Below are positions 13,401-28,400 of a stretch of 64,000 nt of DNA, in pieces. The DNA is from Liolophura sinensis (Eukaryota > Mollusca > Polyplacophora > Chitonida > Chitonidae): the NCBI RefSeq assembly GCF_032854445.1, contig NC_088301.1:44387116-44451115 (forward strand), written 5' to 3'. Each line of letters opens with the position of its first letter. The stretch's first letter is position 1. A program made the translations under genes and the position numbers. The notes beneath the pieces are model-generated. The model worked only from the letters and a program-made list of their open reading frames with translations. It ran no database searches and was not told the origin of the DNA.

Positions 13401-16400
13401 CAAAGAGAGACGAAATTTGTGCAACAAAGTTTCTCGTGAACAGGCACAGTTCTTATAGTTCAGAAACATTGAATGTTAGTAAAAGACTAGCATGATCTTC
13501 AAGACAAGTAAAAAAAGTTTTTCTTGTCAGTTCATTGAAATCATATGGTGTTATCGGAGAGATCATTTTCATAGTAGAAATGAGTTGTTTCGATGGGATA
13601 AAATGTTCTTTGCGAGTGTAGGACAAATACTTCTATCAGCTAAAATTGCAGAAAAATTAGCATATGTGCAGTCAGACATATATTTTTTTTTTTTGAGAAT
13701 TACAGGACATTTTCATTATTATTAATTTTATTGTTCTATGCCTGTGTTTATTGAAATAAAAGAAAGGAATGTAGTTTTGTCAAAAACTTAATTTGCATGA
13801 AGATGAATGTTGTACTTTAAATATAGTTTAAGGTTGTTAAATGTAATGCCAAATCTGTCTTGACCGTCTCAGTTGCTGTTAATTCTGTAGGCCCCTACAC
13901 TTTAATAGTTAATGTTCTTGATGTTTTCTGGTTTATCTGCTCTCTAGTGTAGTGCTGAGTGGTCGAGGCCGTCTTGCATGGTAATGGATATTCAGCCATT
14001 TTCTGTATCTTGTGGTCCTTTGTGGTTTAAGATTGAGAACTAGTGCTATATGAAATGTGTTTATTTTACAAGACAGGTTTAGAATGATTTTCAAGTATAT
14101 AGGCCAACATACATAAACAGGGATTATTTGTAATATACATACTATGTAAGTGGCCATACAGGGGCTTCCTTGAAACTGCAGGGTAAGTTGCACCTTCATC
14201 CCATGTACATGTACACATATCGCATATTGGAGAAGTTATCAGCACACACTTCATTTCAGCTCACTTTACAGTGACTTTGTTTTAGGCACCATTTTGGGGC
14301 TGGTTGCTTGATTTCATCTTGATTTCTTTGCCACAGTTTTGTTTAAAAATAAAAAAGAAAATCTTGCATGATTGTTCTCTTAACTAACATTATGGCATGG
14401 ACTGGCATTGCAGGGCAAAGTCCTGAAAGGCAGTTTATGGACAGTTTGTGGCCATTCTTGAGCTCTTGCTTTCAGACTGGATTTTTGTTATACCACTCAT
14501 CAGAGAAATATTTTGTTTACATCAGTGTTAGTCTTTGAATTTGAAATATTCTATCAAGAGTTTTTTTTTCTTGTCCTATGCATTCACTTTTTGTCTGACC
14601 TGGAATGTAATACTTCAAATTCCAAATTGTTGATGGTCAAGATATTTTTTTTTATATCTGTAAATTTTCAGAAAAAAACGAATTATGATAGGACTTCATG
14701 ACTCTGTTAACATTTAATCATCTAACTCACTTTGTTGAATGCTTTCAAAACAAAACCCTATGAGTGGAAGATAATTATCAAAATAAATACATCCAATAAA
14801 TTTATATCCTTGACTTTTATATTATTTTTTGCCTTTTTATGAGCCTGTCCTTCATCCATGTGGGTTGATGAAAACATTTATTTAACTTAAATTAAGATTA
14901 CTCACATTTAAAGCACTCAATACAAAGATTTAAACTACTTCATTTTTGACTTTTACATTAATATAATTAGAAATAAGTGTAACATGGCGATTATTTTATC
15001 CTGTTTTTTTTTCTGGTGACTAATGTTCTTCAGGGAGAGGCTCTCCGACAAAGTTTGCTGACTCGATACTATGGCCGCACAAATCCTCGTTCCCGGCGAG
15101 AGAGTACTATAGGTGGGACGGGTACCAAGGGTCCAAGTGGCACAGGTCCAGGTGCACAGATGCTCAGCAGAGCAGAAATGACACTGCATGAAGTTCAGGT
15201 AAAATGAGTTTTACAGTAATCTTCAAAGCTGAATGTTTCAGATTTTTATCAGTTACACTTTTTAGTCAATACCTCTTGTGTCTAAGGACAAGTTTGACTT
15301 CAGTTTATGCCTTCAAAATATCGCCATTGCACTCAGTATGGCAGTAGGAAATTTCAAGAATTCAAAAGCTGCTTGAACATGTTTTTCACGGGTATTCATT
15401 CTTATACGTCCACAGTGTCATCTGGACAGAGAAGGTGCCTCTGACCTTATTGTTGACCTTGTGATAAACAACAGCAGCAACAGAATCTTTTTGGAGACAG
15501 TAGAACTGGGAATAGCTCTCTTGGAAGGGGGCAATAGTGTCATACAGGTAGGTCGATCTTTTGCAACATCAGTCCTTATCATGCCATTTGTAAAAATACA
15601 AGTCACAAAAACAATGAGAATTAAATTGGGAGATCTCACTTTTGTTCTATGCTGCCTTGTTGATTTCATTTGTGAGAAAGAATAAAAATATTTGGACTTG
15701 GAGCTCCCCGTGTGTTTTGCTCAGCAATAATAGAAACATAAGTTGAGTAATATGCACCCATTTTCTATACCTTTCAGTTTTGTGCAGTTTTGATGCAGTG
15801 GGTTTGTGAAAGCATCAAGGTTTTTCTCATAAGGCTAAAATAACCAACACACTCAGCCATACAATTGCACAAAAAATATTCTGAGATGGCAAGCAAAGAA
15901 AGTTCTTATCTATTGTGCATATAGATCTGTGCATATATATTTCAGTATATTACTGATGTTGTTTATAGCAGTAACTGGCCTGGAAAATGGCCAGTGCTGT
16001 CATAATAGGGCATGAATTTGCAAGTTCTGGTTGGGATATTGGTATTGCCAAATGAGCTTTAATAGAGCTTTGTGAAATGTTCAAGAATGAGCAAATATTT
16101 AAATTCCATATGTCAAACAGAAATCAATGTATGGCCGATTAACCAAGGACAAGAATACAGAAAAGTTTTTCAAAGTGTTCTATGACCGGATGAAAGAGGC
16201 CCAAACTGAAATTAAGAATACGGTCAGCGTTAACACAGGAGACAGCATGAGTGGAAAGTCAAGCTCTGATGACAACAAGGATACACCCAAAAAAGATATA
16301 CATGCTGGCAGAGGCAGTAAAAGTAGGTCTGCTGAGAACATATCAAAGTTCAGGAACTCTAGTTACTCAGATAATGGCAGAAAGAAAGAATGAAATGTCT

Positions 16401-19400
16401 GATTAAGTTATCAGGAACCAGAAAGGTATTGTTTGAAAGATATGTAAAAATTGCTCTAAATACCTTGTAAACGTGCAGAACAAAATGAGTGAGGTCACTT
16501 TTCTTAATACATGTTGATGTTATACACACAAAAATAACAGTGACTCATAACTTTCTACCACTGTTTCACTCTTATGTATATAAATCTTTACAGTGTTGGT
16601 ATTGTAAAATCCTGGTGAAGACTCTTGTGCCCAAATCATTTTGTCCAAAATTTGGAGCTGGTCGTTCTGTTTTAAATAAATTTGCGATTGTGGAATTTTA
16701 TCTGGTTATATTTTAGGTTTTAACCATGCTGGAAATTAATGTGTAAAATGTTGACTTTTCAGATAGACTGAATGGGCCTGTATTAACTGACGATATGAAA
16801 GAACAGCTTGATAGTGCTGCATCACACACAAGCCGTGCATTGGCGTCCATTAGGAGAAACCGTGCGCATGATGAACCATACGACTCAAGACAGCAGACTG
16901 TGCCTGTAGAGGATATGAGTGTGGAGAAATCCTCTAAAGAGAAAGAGGACAAGAAGATGTCACCTCACATAACCATTATGCAACCTATCCTCCGATTCCT
17001 CCAGCTTCTTTGTGAGAACCATAACAGAGATTTGCAGGTAATCACAGAATTCTGAAGTATACAGGTAATCACAGAATTCTGTAGTATGCAGGTAATCACA
17101 GAATTCTGGAGTATGCAGGTGATCACAGAATTCTGTAGTATGCATGTAATCACAGAATTCTTTAGTATGCAGGTATTCACAGAATTCTGAAGTATGCAGG
17201 TAATCACAGAGTTCTGGAGTATGCAGGTAATCACTGAGTTCTGAAGTATGAATTTAATCACAGAATTCTGGAGTATGCAGGTGATCACAGAATTCTGAAG
17301 TATGCAGGTAATCACAGAATTCTGTAATATGCAGGTAATCACAGAATTCTGGAGTATGCAGGCAATCACTGAATTCTGAAGTATGCGGGTAATCACTGAA
17401 TTCTGAAGTATGCAGGTAATCACAGAATTCTGGAGTATGCAGGTAACCACTGAATTCTGAAGTATGGAGGTAATCACTGAATTCGGAATCGCTGAATTTA
17501 TTTGATTATACTTTAGTTGATAGCAACTGAAGACTTGCTTGTGGCAATACTTTAGTGTAGGCTGAAATTGCCGTTGCCATTGAGAGTTTTTTTTTTCTTG
17601 ATTTTTAGTGCCAGTTTGAAAGTTTGCTTGTAAAATCATATTTTCAGAATTGCTTTGGCAGAAGGTTTGATGATAAATGTTTATTACTTTGTGAGTAAGC
17701 TCTTCATAATTATATCCTTTACTTTGCAGAACTATTTGAGGAACCAGAATAGTAAGACAAACTACAACCTGGTGTGTGAGACTCTTCAGTTTTTGGAGTG
17801 CATCTGTGGCAGTACCACTGGTGGGCTGGGTCTTCTTGGATTATACATCAACGAAACAAATGTGTCACTTGTGAACCAGACACTGACGAGTCTTACAGAA
17901 TATTGCCAAGGACCTTGCCACGAGAACCAAGTTAGTTTTGTGTTATATGTTAGACTTCCAGATTACCTTCAGTGCTAGAATTTGAGGTCAACATTGGTAA
18001 TGCGACTGCCGTCTTAATGAAGGCAAGGTACAGCAGCTTTCAGCAAGAGTTGTAACTGAGAAAACCTTTCAAAATACTTGTACATGCATTCTTTTCCAGA
18101 ATTCATGTATATTTATAGTATCATGCATGGCTGGTATACATTTACAAGTACAACCTCTCACTAATAATTTTATATCTCTTTCAGAATGCTATTGCAATGC
18201 ATGAAAGTAATGGAATAGACATCATTATTGCTCTACTCCTCAATGATATCAACCCCCTTGGAAGGCAACGAATGGACTTGGTGCTTGAGCTAAAGGTTGG
18301 ATATTGATACTCTCACGCTTTAACAGAGGCAATTTCAAAATACCTTTAACGTCCATGATCCTGCAAAAAATCAATGACTTCTTGCGCTCCAACCCCTCAC
18401 TATAAAATGAATGGCCAATGTTTTATAAAGATAACATGTGAACCAAGAGAGGCTTGTCAAAGCGAAAAAGAATACTCTGAAGGGAAGATTTTTTGTCTGT
18501 TCCAAGTTCTCCTAAAGACCAACTGTGTAACTAGTGTATTAAAGCACAGTTTATCTGCTGTACATGTGTAATTTTAAACAATTTTTCATTATGTAAAATA
18601 TGTGTATCATGTGTTGTTTCTTCCAAACATTTACAGAACAATGCTTCAAAGCTATTGCTGGCTGTCATGGAGAGTCGACATGATAGTGAAAATGCAGAGA
18701 GAATCTTGTACAATATGAGCCCAAAGCAGCTGGTAAGTAAGACATTTTGGGATGAAGTTAATTTTAACCACTTTTTATCACAGGATCTGTGGTTTTGAGT
18801 TCTAACTTTTAAGTCAAAGAAGGTAGAAAGCACGTCATACATGGGTGGTTACAAGTCATACTCTGTTAATCAACATGAATGAAATACTATGGCTTTGAAT
18901 GTTTTAATGAAGCTTTTATAAGTTCAAATCATATTATTGGTCTGTCTTATTTAAGAACATGTGATCCACCTGCTTCTAATGAACTTGAAGTCAGGTTTTG
19001 GGGAGTGGCCTGTTTTGATCTACAAATGCTTGTGTATTACTTTTGGCTATTATTTACAGTGGTGTATTTAATTGAGATTGATGCAATGGTGTAAATTACA
19101 CACTGGAGAAGAGCTCTTGTGATTAGTACCTTCAGTCTTCTGCACTATTTTTTATCTTGTAAAGCATTTGAGCATTTTTGACAGTGATGTGATGCACTGT
19201 GTTATGTTTGAGATCGGTTTTAGCTTCATGAAGGGAACACTGTAAAAAGCATTTTTAGTTCATTGATTCACATAATTTTGAGTGTGTACTTTTTTTCTGC
19301 GATGTTCTAACACATTTTAAAAATCTTGCTGCATCTCTCTGTGCTAACCTGATTTAGGTTGTAATAACTTCAAATTAACATTTCATTCTTGTTTTTCTTT

Positions 19401-22400
19401 TTGTTCGGGCAAAGCTTGATCCCTTTCACTGTTTAAGATCACTACCTGAGTTTTCACTTGCCAGTGACCTTGATTACAGGTAGATGCTATGAAGCAGGTG
19501 TTCCTGCAAGCAGCGAAGGATGGAGAAGTTCTCTTGAAGGTTCTCTTGCCTCTCTGAATGCTTTGTAAATATATGTGGTTTGCTTTTGGTACAAAACAGT
19601 GTTGCTTTGTTGCTTAGAAAATCTTATTGTTCATGAACCTTAGATATGTATGTCTTTTTATGTATTGTGCTAGTTGTGTATACATCTATATGTGTACTCC
19701 ATCTCTTCATATTGGCTCCATCATGTTGTACAATGTAATCCTCATCTCTTAAAGTTGAATCTTATTGTTTTAGGAACCAGTGTTTACCTGTGACAGGTGA
19801 AAGTGCAAGTCTTAATTGTTATTATATATCACTGAGAGATTGTCCTGTAAATTACTTTTTTCATTTTATATACTAGAAATAGAATGCTTCAGATGTGTCT
19901 ACCACAAAGAACTGATGCTTTAGTTTTTAGGCTGAAGTAAATATTTAAACATGCAACAGAGTGTCATGATGTAAAGTCAAGCTCATGTGCAGTTGTACAT
20001 GAAGTTTGTGTATACCCTACTTCTAAAATTTGGGACACCTGATGTGCTTATTTTAGCCAATATGTATGTAACTGGAGCAGACATATTGAGTTTCTTTTTT
20101 CTCGCATGGTTAGGTTGGTAAAGAAATTTAATATTCTTCTTTAAACACTACTAATATCTGTCCCAAATTTCAGAAAAATTAGGGTGGTGTAGATTTAGGC
20201 AAACAAACAACACTTTGAACATGTATGTTTATACATGTATATATATATATATATACTGTTGTTTGTGTATACTGGGTAATTGTTGATTATCTTAAGTTGT
20301 GCCATGTAATGTGTATATATATATTTACATGAATTTTTATCTTTTCTTTGTAAACTATTCCTAAAAAATCTACATGTATTAATTTACTGACATATACTGG
20401 TAGGCTGCTGGTATAAGGTATAGATTCAACCAAAAGTGTAATGCACAAAAGTTTTTCAGTTTATGCAAAGTACATGTACTCATAGGCATGGACTCATCAT
20501 GAGGTGAAGTAGTGCTTGATGAAAGGTTGTTTGTGTGAATTGAAGTGAATTAGTCAGTACCCATGCCTTGAACTGGCTCGTTTTGCATACTGTTGGTAGT
20601 GCAGGTTTCTGTTCTACCATATGTAGATACATGTATTGTTTCTGTGAATGTGTAGAGATGCTGATATTATTCATATGTGTTTAACATGTTTTGCTAGTGT
20701 GAATGGAGCATTAAGTAGGCTCTATTTGCTTCAGGTGATAGATTCTATGATAATCATTCTGAGTAATGTAATACTGGAGGAAAATGGATAATTGGTATAG
20801 TCTTGTAGAAAGTCTTGCTTGCAGTAGCTGGGTATTTAAATCTCAGTCTATATGAATGGCATGTTTCTATACATTTTGCAGCTCTGCATGATGATAAAAA
20901 TGTTCATGTTCACATCAGAAGAAAAAGTCAGAGACTGTAAATTCTTCCTCTCTGTATGTGTTGGGGTGGAGGGGTTAAAATAATTAGTTTGTGCTGTTCG
21001 TCATCTGTCGCCTCACTTTTTCTGCAAGATATCTTCAAAACTACTGGGAATTTAACCAAAATTAGTTTCAGAGGATCCTAATAACCTGTGAGATTTAGGA
21101 ACAAGTTCATCAGTGCATTAGTCCGTTTGACCATGCTTGAATCATTTTAATCTACTACTGTTCATGTGCAAGAACTAAAGCACCTGAACTAAAGACCGAA
21201 TAAAGTTGGTTTCAAGCATCCTGAGAAGAACCTTAAAAACTTAGTGGATTTTGGAACCTGTTCTTCAATCCGTTCATCTGTTTGACCATGTTTTAGCAAT
21301 TGTGGTTGTATACTGCTTGTCTGCAAGATATCCCCTAAACTACTTTACTGAATTTCAAGCTTTATTTTGAAGACCTAAATAACATTTTGTGTCTATCAGT
21401 GTGTTTGTATGTTGAACAGAGTTCAGTAATTCTGATTTGCTACTGCTTCTCTGCAAGATCTTGCCTGAACCACTTGACCAAATTTATTTGAATCTGCAGA
21501 CGAAACTTTCTTGTGATGATCATCACTGCCACTGATGTTTTTCGATATTATTGATTGTTAGACTATTATAGATTTATTGGGAGGAGCGGGACACTTGTTT
21601 CATTACAAAACCTGGTGTGAGATTTAATATTATATTTATATAACCACCATTCCTTGCCAGCTACCTTAAAGGAGAAGAAAATTTAAAAACATGACACTAT
21701 AGGCTGAAAAGAGCGCATAATTTTGCAATTTTTCCTCACCATACACGTAAAACATGATTACAGCAAAGCTGGCATAAATCACTGAGTCTATGGCATCCTC
21801 CATCTTTAACACCCTGTAATTTATGCTGGGGGTGTGTTGCCCCCTTAGCCAATGAGAGTTGTTAAAACTGCCGGCTTGTTCATTTAAACTCGTAACCTAT
21901 GTCCAACATTCCGGTTTCCTGATCGTCAAGCGGAAACGAACTGTACTGTTTGCTGCCTTCTGGGAAGAAGAGTCCTACCAGAAATGTACAAACTGCAATT
22001 TGGCAGTTTCCGACGGCAATTCTCCTCCTAACACAAAAGACTTCAGGACTAGTTCTTAGGCAAACTGGAGTTGCCCACAGCGGATCTTTGCGCTGACTTA
22101 CTTTATAATTTATCAACTTGAGGTACATATTAGAATGTTTTTTATGGCATGCACCTCTGAGGAAATGCATACTCTTTTCAATGTTATTTGATTGATATTT
22201 AAATTTCCTTCTCCTTTAAAACGCACCTCCATCAGATGATTCCATGATACATCTAAAGACTAACCTTCTTTGCAGGTTACAGCATAAAATTGTGCTTTAG
22301 ATTTCATTATTGCCTTTGGAATGTGATTTTGTTACCAAATTACATGTAGGGAAACTGACTGGTATTAAATATGGGATATATTCTCTGCATTAGATGCATT

Positions 22401-25400
22401 CTTGTATGAAGTGTTGATCTGTCATGGTGCTTCTAATGTGTTTACATGTAAAACTGCATTTGCTGTCACTTCCATCCATATTTTCCAATTATTTTTGACC
22501 AGCTAAACATTCATGTACGAATGTCATATCAGGGTAGCATGATAATAATAACTTGTACTACAGAATATAGCATATTATATGAAAAGCCTATCTTTTTCCT
22601 TTACCTTTAGAAACATTACTAACTTGCATTGCAAATTCACAGAAGAACCTTGTTAGAGTAGTTTTCACATGTACCACAGAAACTGCCGTTGTGACAGATG
22701 TGGACAACCTATTGTAGGTTGATGTGGCTAAGCAGGCGTTCCATTCAGAGGACACGGAAGAAGAAGATGAAGGTGAAGAAGATAGTGAAGAAGCATCTCC
22801 AAAAGCTGTTGGACATAACATCTATATTCTGGCACATCAGGTGGGTTTGGCACTTTAATACTTATTCACTCAAAGTTGGATATACCTTAACATGTATTAT
22901 TAGAAATTTTTATCTTTTCATGAGCTGGCATACAGAAAATAATATATTGTATTCTTTCCAGTCTGATGGTTTTTTCCAAAGTTGGTTCACAGGTATATGT
23001 ATTTGACCGTCAGCTTTGTTTACTTCTGACAAGATACATTTGTTGATGTAGGGGGATTAAACAATACCATCTGGTGTTGACTACACCCTGCACAGTATTA
23101 AACATACATGTAATTTGACAGTGGCTTAGTCACGGTTCTGTCTTGTATATACACGTACCTGGTCTGACCATCTCCTATGTCCAACAGCTTGCTCAACACA
23201 ACAGAGATTTGGCAGAGCTGTTAAAGCCAAGCGGAGGGGATTCATACGGGGACCAAGCCCTGAGATTCTATGCGAAGCATACAGCCCAGATTGAAGTGAG
23301 TGCCCCATCATTAGACTTGGTTTAGGGTTTGGAAAGACAATTTAAAAACTTTATGACCTGGAAACCCAGAAAGAGAGACTGCTCTAATATTAAGAAAAAA
23401 AATCATTGGCTGAACTAAGTGTTCAGTTTTTTCATTTGATGTTGCGAATGCAAATGTCATTTTTCAGTGAGAGATACAATGAGAAAGAAGCTCTGTCATT
23501 GAACCGAATTAAGGCCGTATCAGTCATATAATTTTTCATACATTGTGTAATTACTTACTTTTCCACATTTTGTGATGTTATCAGCTGGTTGCACTATTAC
23601 CAAGTACTACTTATTTTGAGATGGATTTATACTCTTGGGTTTATTTCAGATTGTGCGACATGACCGCACCATGGAGCAGATTGTGTTTCCAATCCCAGAG
23701 ATTTGTGAGTATTTAACAGAAGAGACGAAAATGAAGGTGCACCACACCGCAGAGAGAGATGACCAAGGCAGCAAGGTCACTGACTTTTTTGATCGCCACG
23801 AAGACATGTTTGCAGAGATGAAGTGGCAAAAAAAGCTTAGAGGTAAGATAACATGTATACACGTACATGTATATTTCTGCAGCTGTACCTGGCTGAAATT
23901 CCTATTTTATGTAAACATAGTAGAATATACGACATTTTAAAACATACTTATGAAGACTGTAAAAACATGGAAATAGAAATTAAATAATTTTTAAACGCAA
24001 AGCTTGTGGCAAACCCTGAGCATCGGATGTTCCGTTGGTGGTGCTCTGTGTGCACAATAAGTAACATAAATCAAAAAAAAATTCATGACTTTGTTTTGCA
24101 TTCGTGTATCTCTTACAGATAATCTTATTGGTAGCCTTGCTACAAAATCTAAGACTGATTTACTATCATGTTATGAGTTGCAAATTGATGAAGACAATTT
24201 CATCAATAAAACTGACTGACATAAATGAAAAACTACTGATTATGGGCATTTAATTGCTGTATTTTACAGCTAACCCGGTGCTTTTCTGGTTCAGTAGCCA
24301 TATGCAACTATGGAGTGGAATTTCCTTTAACTTTGCTGTACTCATCAATTTGCTGGTTGCTGTGTTCTATCCGTTCAACGATACCAAAAAAGGTAGGGTA
24401 TTTTCAGACATTTCCTGTTGCATTACAGGGAATAGAAGATTGTTTTTGAAGACTGCCGTGACAAGTTGTTGTTTGGGAAAAATATGTTATTGTTAGTGGT
24501 ACATTGCATGAAACATACAATCTTCTTGCTAAATGCAGTAAGATTAAAATTCACACCATGTGATTTTTTATATTAACTCATAATGATCAGATTAAAATAG
24601 GGCAAATTCTATTTCATTATGATTTGTACCATTTGACTGGAATTGATACACTGTTTTTAACTGCATGTTCATTCAGTTGAATCCTGCCATTCAGTATGAC
24701 AAATTGGGTCAAGGGGAGCAAAGCTTTGTGAAGAGACACCAAAAGACTTTGCTGCAAATTTCCAGCTCTACTTCATACTGTGTTTTCTTCTGTCCCAGCC
24801 TCTCTTGCTATATTAACATGTTGAGGCTACTGTTATAGCCAAACTAGTCTGAATTTTGCAGATCCTCATTTAATACATTTTTGTCTTTATTTCAGAACTT
24901 GACTCCAGGTTATCAGGCTTGGTGTGGACTGCCATGCTTGTTTCCCTTGCTATTGTAATCACGTTACCAAGGCCTGCAGGAATAAGAACTCTTATAGCCT
25001 CCACTATTTTACGCCTGATATTTTCGGTTGGTCTTGAACCAACACTTTGGCTTCTGGGAGCCATGAATGTGAGTTCATATATTATACAATGCATGTAGTA
25101 ACTGGACATCTGTTTTTATTGAATGAACAATACTGTAGCAATTCAAGGGTGTTATGAATGGCAATAGATATTGTTTCAGTATTGTGCTGCTTGTTTATGC
25201 CATGTTCAAACACCAGTGAATCATTTCTAGACATGAATACCCTTTATACACTGATGAAATTTTAATTGAATTTAACTTGGTGTTTTTGTATCATGACAGC
25301 AATAAAAAGGTTTTGAATAATTGGATCACTGGATCTCTTTAACCTGGAACTAATATAACAGATTATATTATTATTATTGTTATATTAATTCCAGCTTTAA

Positions 25401-28400
25401 CCAGTAAACTTGGTGAGACTTTTTTGTCTGGAAATTCAGGTGGTGGAAGCAGTGTTGAAGTCTTCCTGTCCTCCGATTTACTCTGCATCACAACTCTCAT
25501 TTAAAAATGGAATCTTGATTATGGCTTAGAAACTAGCACAAAGATGTCTTTTTGTAGGGCATTTCCTTTAACCAAACATCCTCACCCTCTTTTCTTGTTT
25601 CTTTTTCACTCTTCAGGTAATCAACAAAGGTGTTTATCTGGTCAGTTTGATGGGAAACCGAGGAACGTTCACAAAACCAATAGGCCACATTCTGACAGAC
25701 TTTGAGTTCATGTACCACGTGTGCTACCTTCTGCTGTGCATGTTAGGACTGTGCGCCCATGAGTTTTTCTACAGCCTCCTGCTGCTGGATGTGGTGTACA
25801 GGGAGGAGACTCTGCTGAATGTGATGAACTCTGTGACACGTAATGGTCGTTCCATTCTCCTCACTGCTCTGCTCGCCGTCATTCTCATCTACCTCTTCTC
25901 CATTATTGGCTACATCTTCTTCCAAAGTGATTTTGAAATGGAAGTTGATGCTCTTCCATTAAAACCACGTGAGTAAAAAAGTTTCTCCCAGGATAGCCTG
26001 GATAGAGAGTGTCCCAATACTGTATTTCCGACACTTTAAATTGTTCTTCACATACATTGGTAAATTTTATATTTAGGTGAATAAAATAATAATAATAAGA
26101 CAATTTAAAATATCAATACAGACTTTGAATTAATTTTTTATTCTTTTAAAATCCACGAATATGATATTACAGGTAAATTTACGTCACGGTGTATTGCTTT
26201 TTCATTTCATGTACATGTATGTGTTTATTTATTTATTTGATAGGTGTTTTTACTGTAAATAATGTGTGAAAGACTTTGTTTTTGATGTAGGTGAAGTGGT
26301 AGTATCTAACCTGACAGGCACATGCTCAGCAGCTGACAACTGCACAGAAAATGCCACATCTGTCTTCCACTCGGAATCAACTGATGCAGGTGAATAAATA
26401 AGTACGATGGTGATTGTGATGGAGGGGATGATGCATGATTTTTTCTGGATTATGAGGAGACATAACTGCATTGTACCATCCTTATTCACTGTCAGAAAGA
26501 GCTGGTGTAGGGACAGTGGCAAACCTTTCCCGCCTAAAAGTAGTTCTGATCTACCTTTAAGCCGTGAATTCATGGTGTCATGGTGATGTGTGGGTAAACT
26601 GGTAATCTATTCAAATACATGTGCTCATACATCACAATAGAACAATGATCAATTCAGCTAGGACTCAAGTCGTCATTAAGGGGTAGGGGGGGAGGGGGAC
26701 TGAAGGTGTAACTAGTTTGTTATTACTACTTGACTGACATGATTTTGACATGACTTGGTCGATCAACAGCACCAACATTTTCATGTACCTAACATCTTGG
26801 CTGTGTTAAGATTGTGATTATGCAAAATTGAGTCACAGTAATTGTGTGAGAGCAGCAATTTGTGCCCTTGAATATGTATGTAATTATACAGTATGTCATT
26901 AAGTTTTATACTAAGGTGGTTTTTCATTTTGAGACATGTTCAACTATGTCTTATACATGTACACCCTTAAAGTAAAAAAAAGCTAAAATATGAAGTAAAG
27001 TTTTATGTAGAAATGCTTTCATTTATTTTGGAACTTTTAAGAGTGTTGAAAGGCATTCAATTATTTGTAAACTATGATGGGCTTTATGAGCCGTACTGAC
27101 GGTAGCTAGGAACTCTCATGTCACATCACCTTTTTTTCCTGATGTTCACCAGAAGGAAGGAATTTTTGGGAACATTATTTCAGTAATCTTTCATATATGG
27201 GTAAAAAGAGTTTATCCAGCATTCATTGTCATAATAGAGGGGAAAACTCCTGTGATGTCAGAGTTCCTAACCTCTGATAGTGAGGTTCATAGAATTCAAA
27301 TGTTTGAACGCTTTTAACTCTCAAAAATCTACAAAAATGAATGACGGTGCATTTATGTATAGGTTTAAGTGGTCTATTTAGTGATGCCTACTTTGATTTT
27401 TAGAGATATTTTCCTTTAAGTGGCATTTAAAAGTTGTTCATGTATGTATATATATATATGTATTTCTAGTTTGCTCCTATACATAAGGTGGCGCACTGGA
27501 GAGTACTTTGCTTTCACCGAAAAATTGAAACAGATCCTCTGTACACATGATTATGGTCCTTACATCCGCACAAACGAATGTTGCAGGTCTGAGGTGATTG
27601 CACATGCAAATCTTGGTTGCACCTACATGTACAAACCCGTTCATCCAAGATGGGTTAGATTGATAGATGTTATTGTTTATCGTTCTGTTAACAGTGGCAC
27701 TTCAGGAGGATGACGATGGGGATCCAACAAAGGAGAGAGCGTGTGATTCCTTAATCATGTGCATTGTAACATCTTTAAACCAAGGTCTTCGTAATGGAGG
27801 AGGGATTGGAGATGTCCTGAGGCAGCCCAGTAGTAAGGTAAGAGATGCAAACAACACAACTGTGAAGTGATGAAGAAAAATGGTGATCAAAACAATGAAA
27901 CTTTAAAAAAAAATTTTTTTACTTTATGAAGAGTTTTCTTTTTTTACCAAATGCTTGCAGTAACCTTTAAAAACAGGATTTAGGATCATAATGACAACGG
28001 AAATAAGAAAGAAGATAGGTAGCGAAGTGTCTTCACTCTGTTGGATACAGTTGACTTAGTAAAAGTATGGAGTAAAAAGGAACTGGAATCCAATCATGAT
28101 TATTGCTTTTATGGAGTTAAGCAAGGTGGAACCCATTCAGGATGTTTACTTTTAACTGTGGCTGCTACATACCTCAACTGTTTATTTTGTGTATGACAAA
28201 AATTCACTGTTAGTTTCAGTATTATAATATTCCCAGTCAGTTTGGTTAATTTTATTTCTTTCGTTTTCAGGAGCCACTCTACATCGCCAGAGTCATATAT
28301 GATCTTCTCTTCTTCTTCATTGTCATCATTATTGTACTTAACCTCATTTTTGGTGTCATCATCGATACCTTTGCTGACCTAAGAAGTGAAAAACAGCAGA

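Noticed and set aside
16965-17639. 224-codon minus-strand open frame with ILQNSVITC repeats
   Set aside because: It is produced by the 27-bp minisatellite, whose period is a multiple of three. It has no other coding signs.
21859-22170. Open frames on both strands ([11 protein letters not shown]..., [11 protein letters not shown]...)
   Set aside because: They lie inside the TTAA-flanked MITE, which has no transposase.
27420-27713. Plus-strand open frame running into ITPR exon 33
   Set aside because: It reads through the acceptor at 27694 in a frame other than that of the receptor exon. No domain match.
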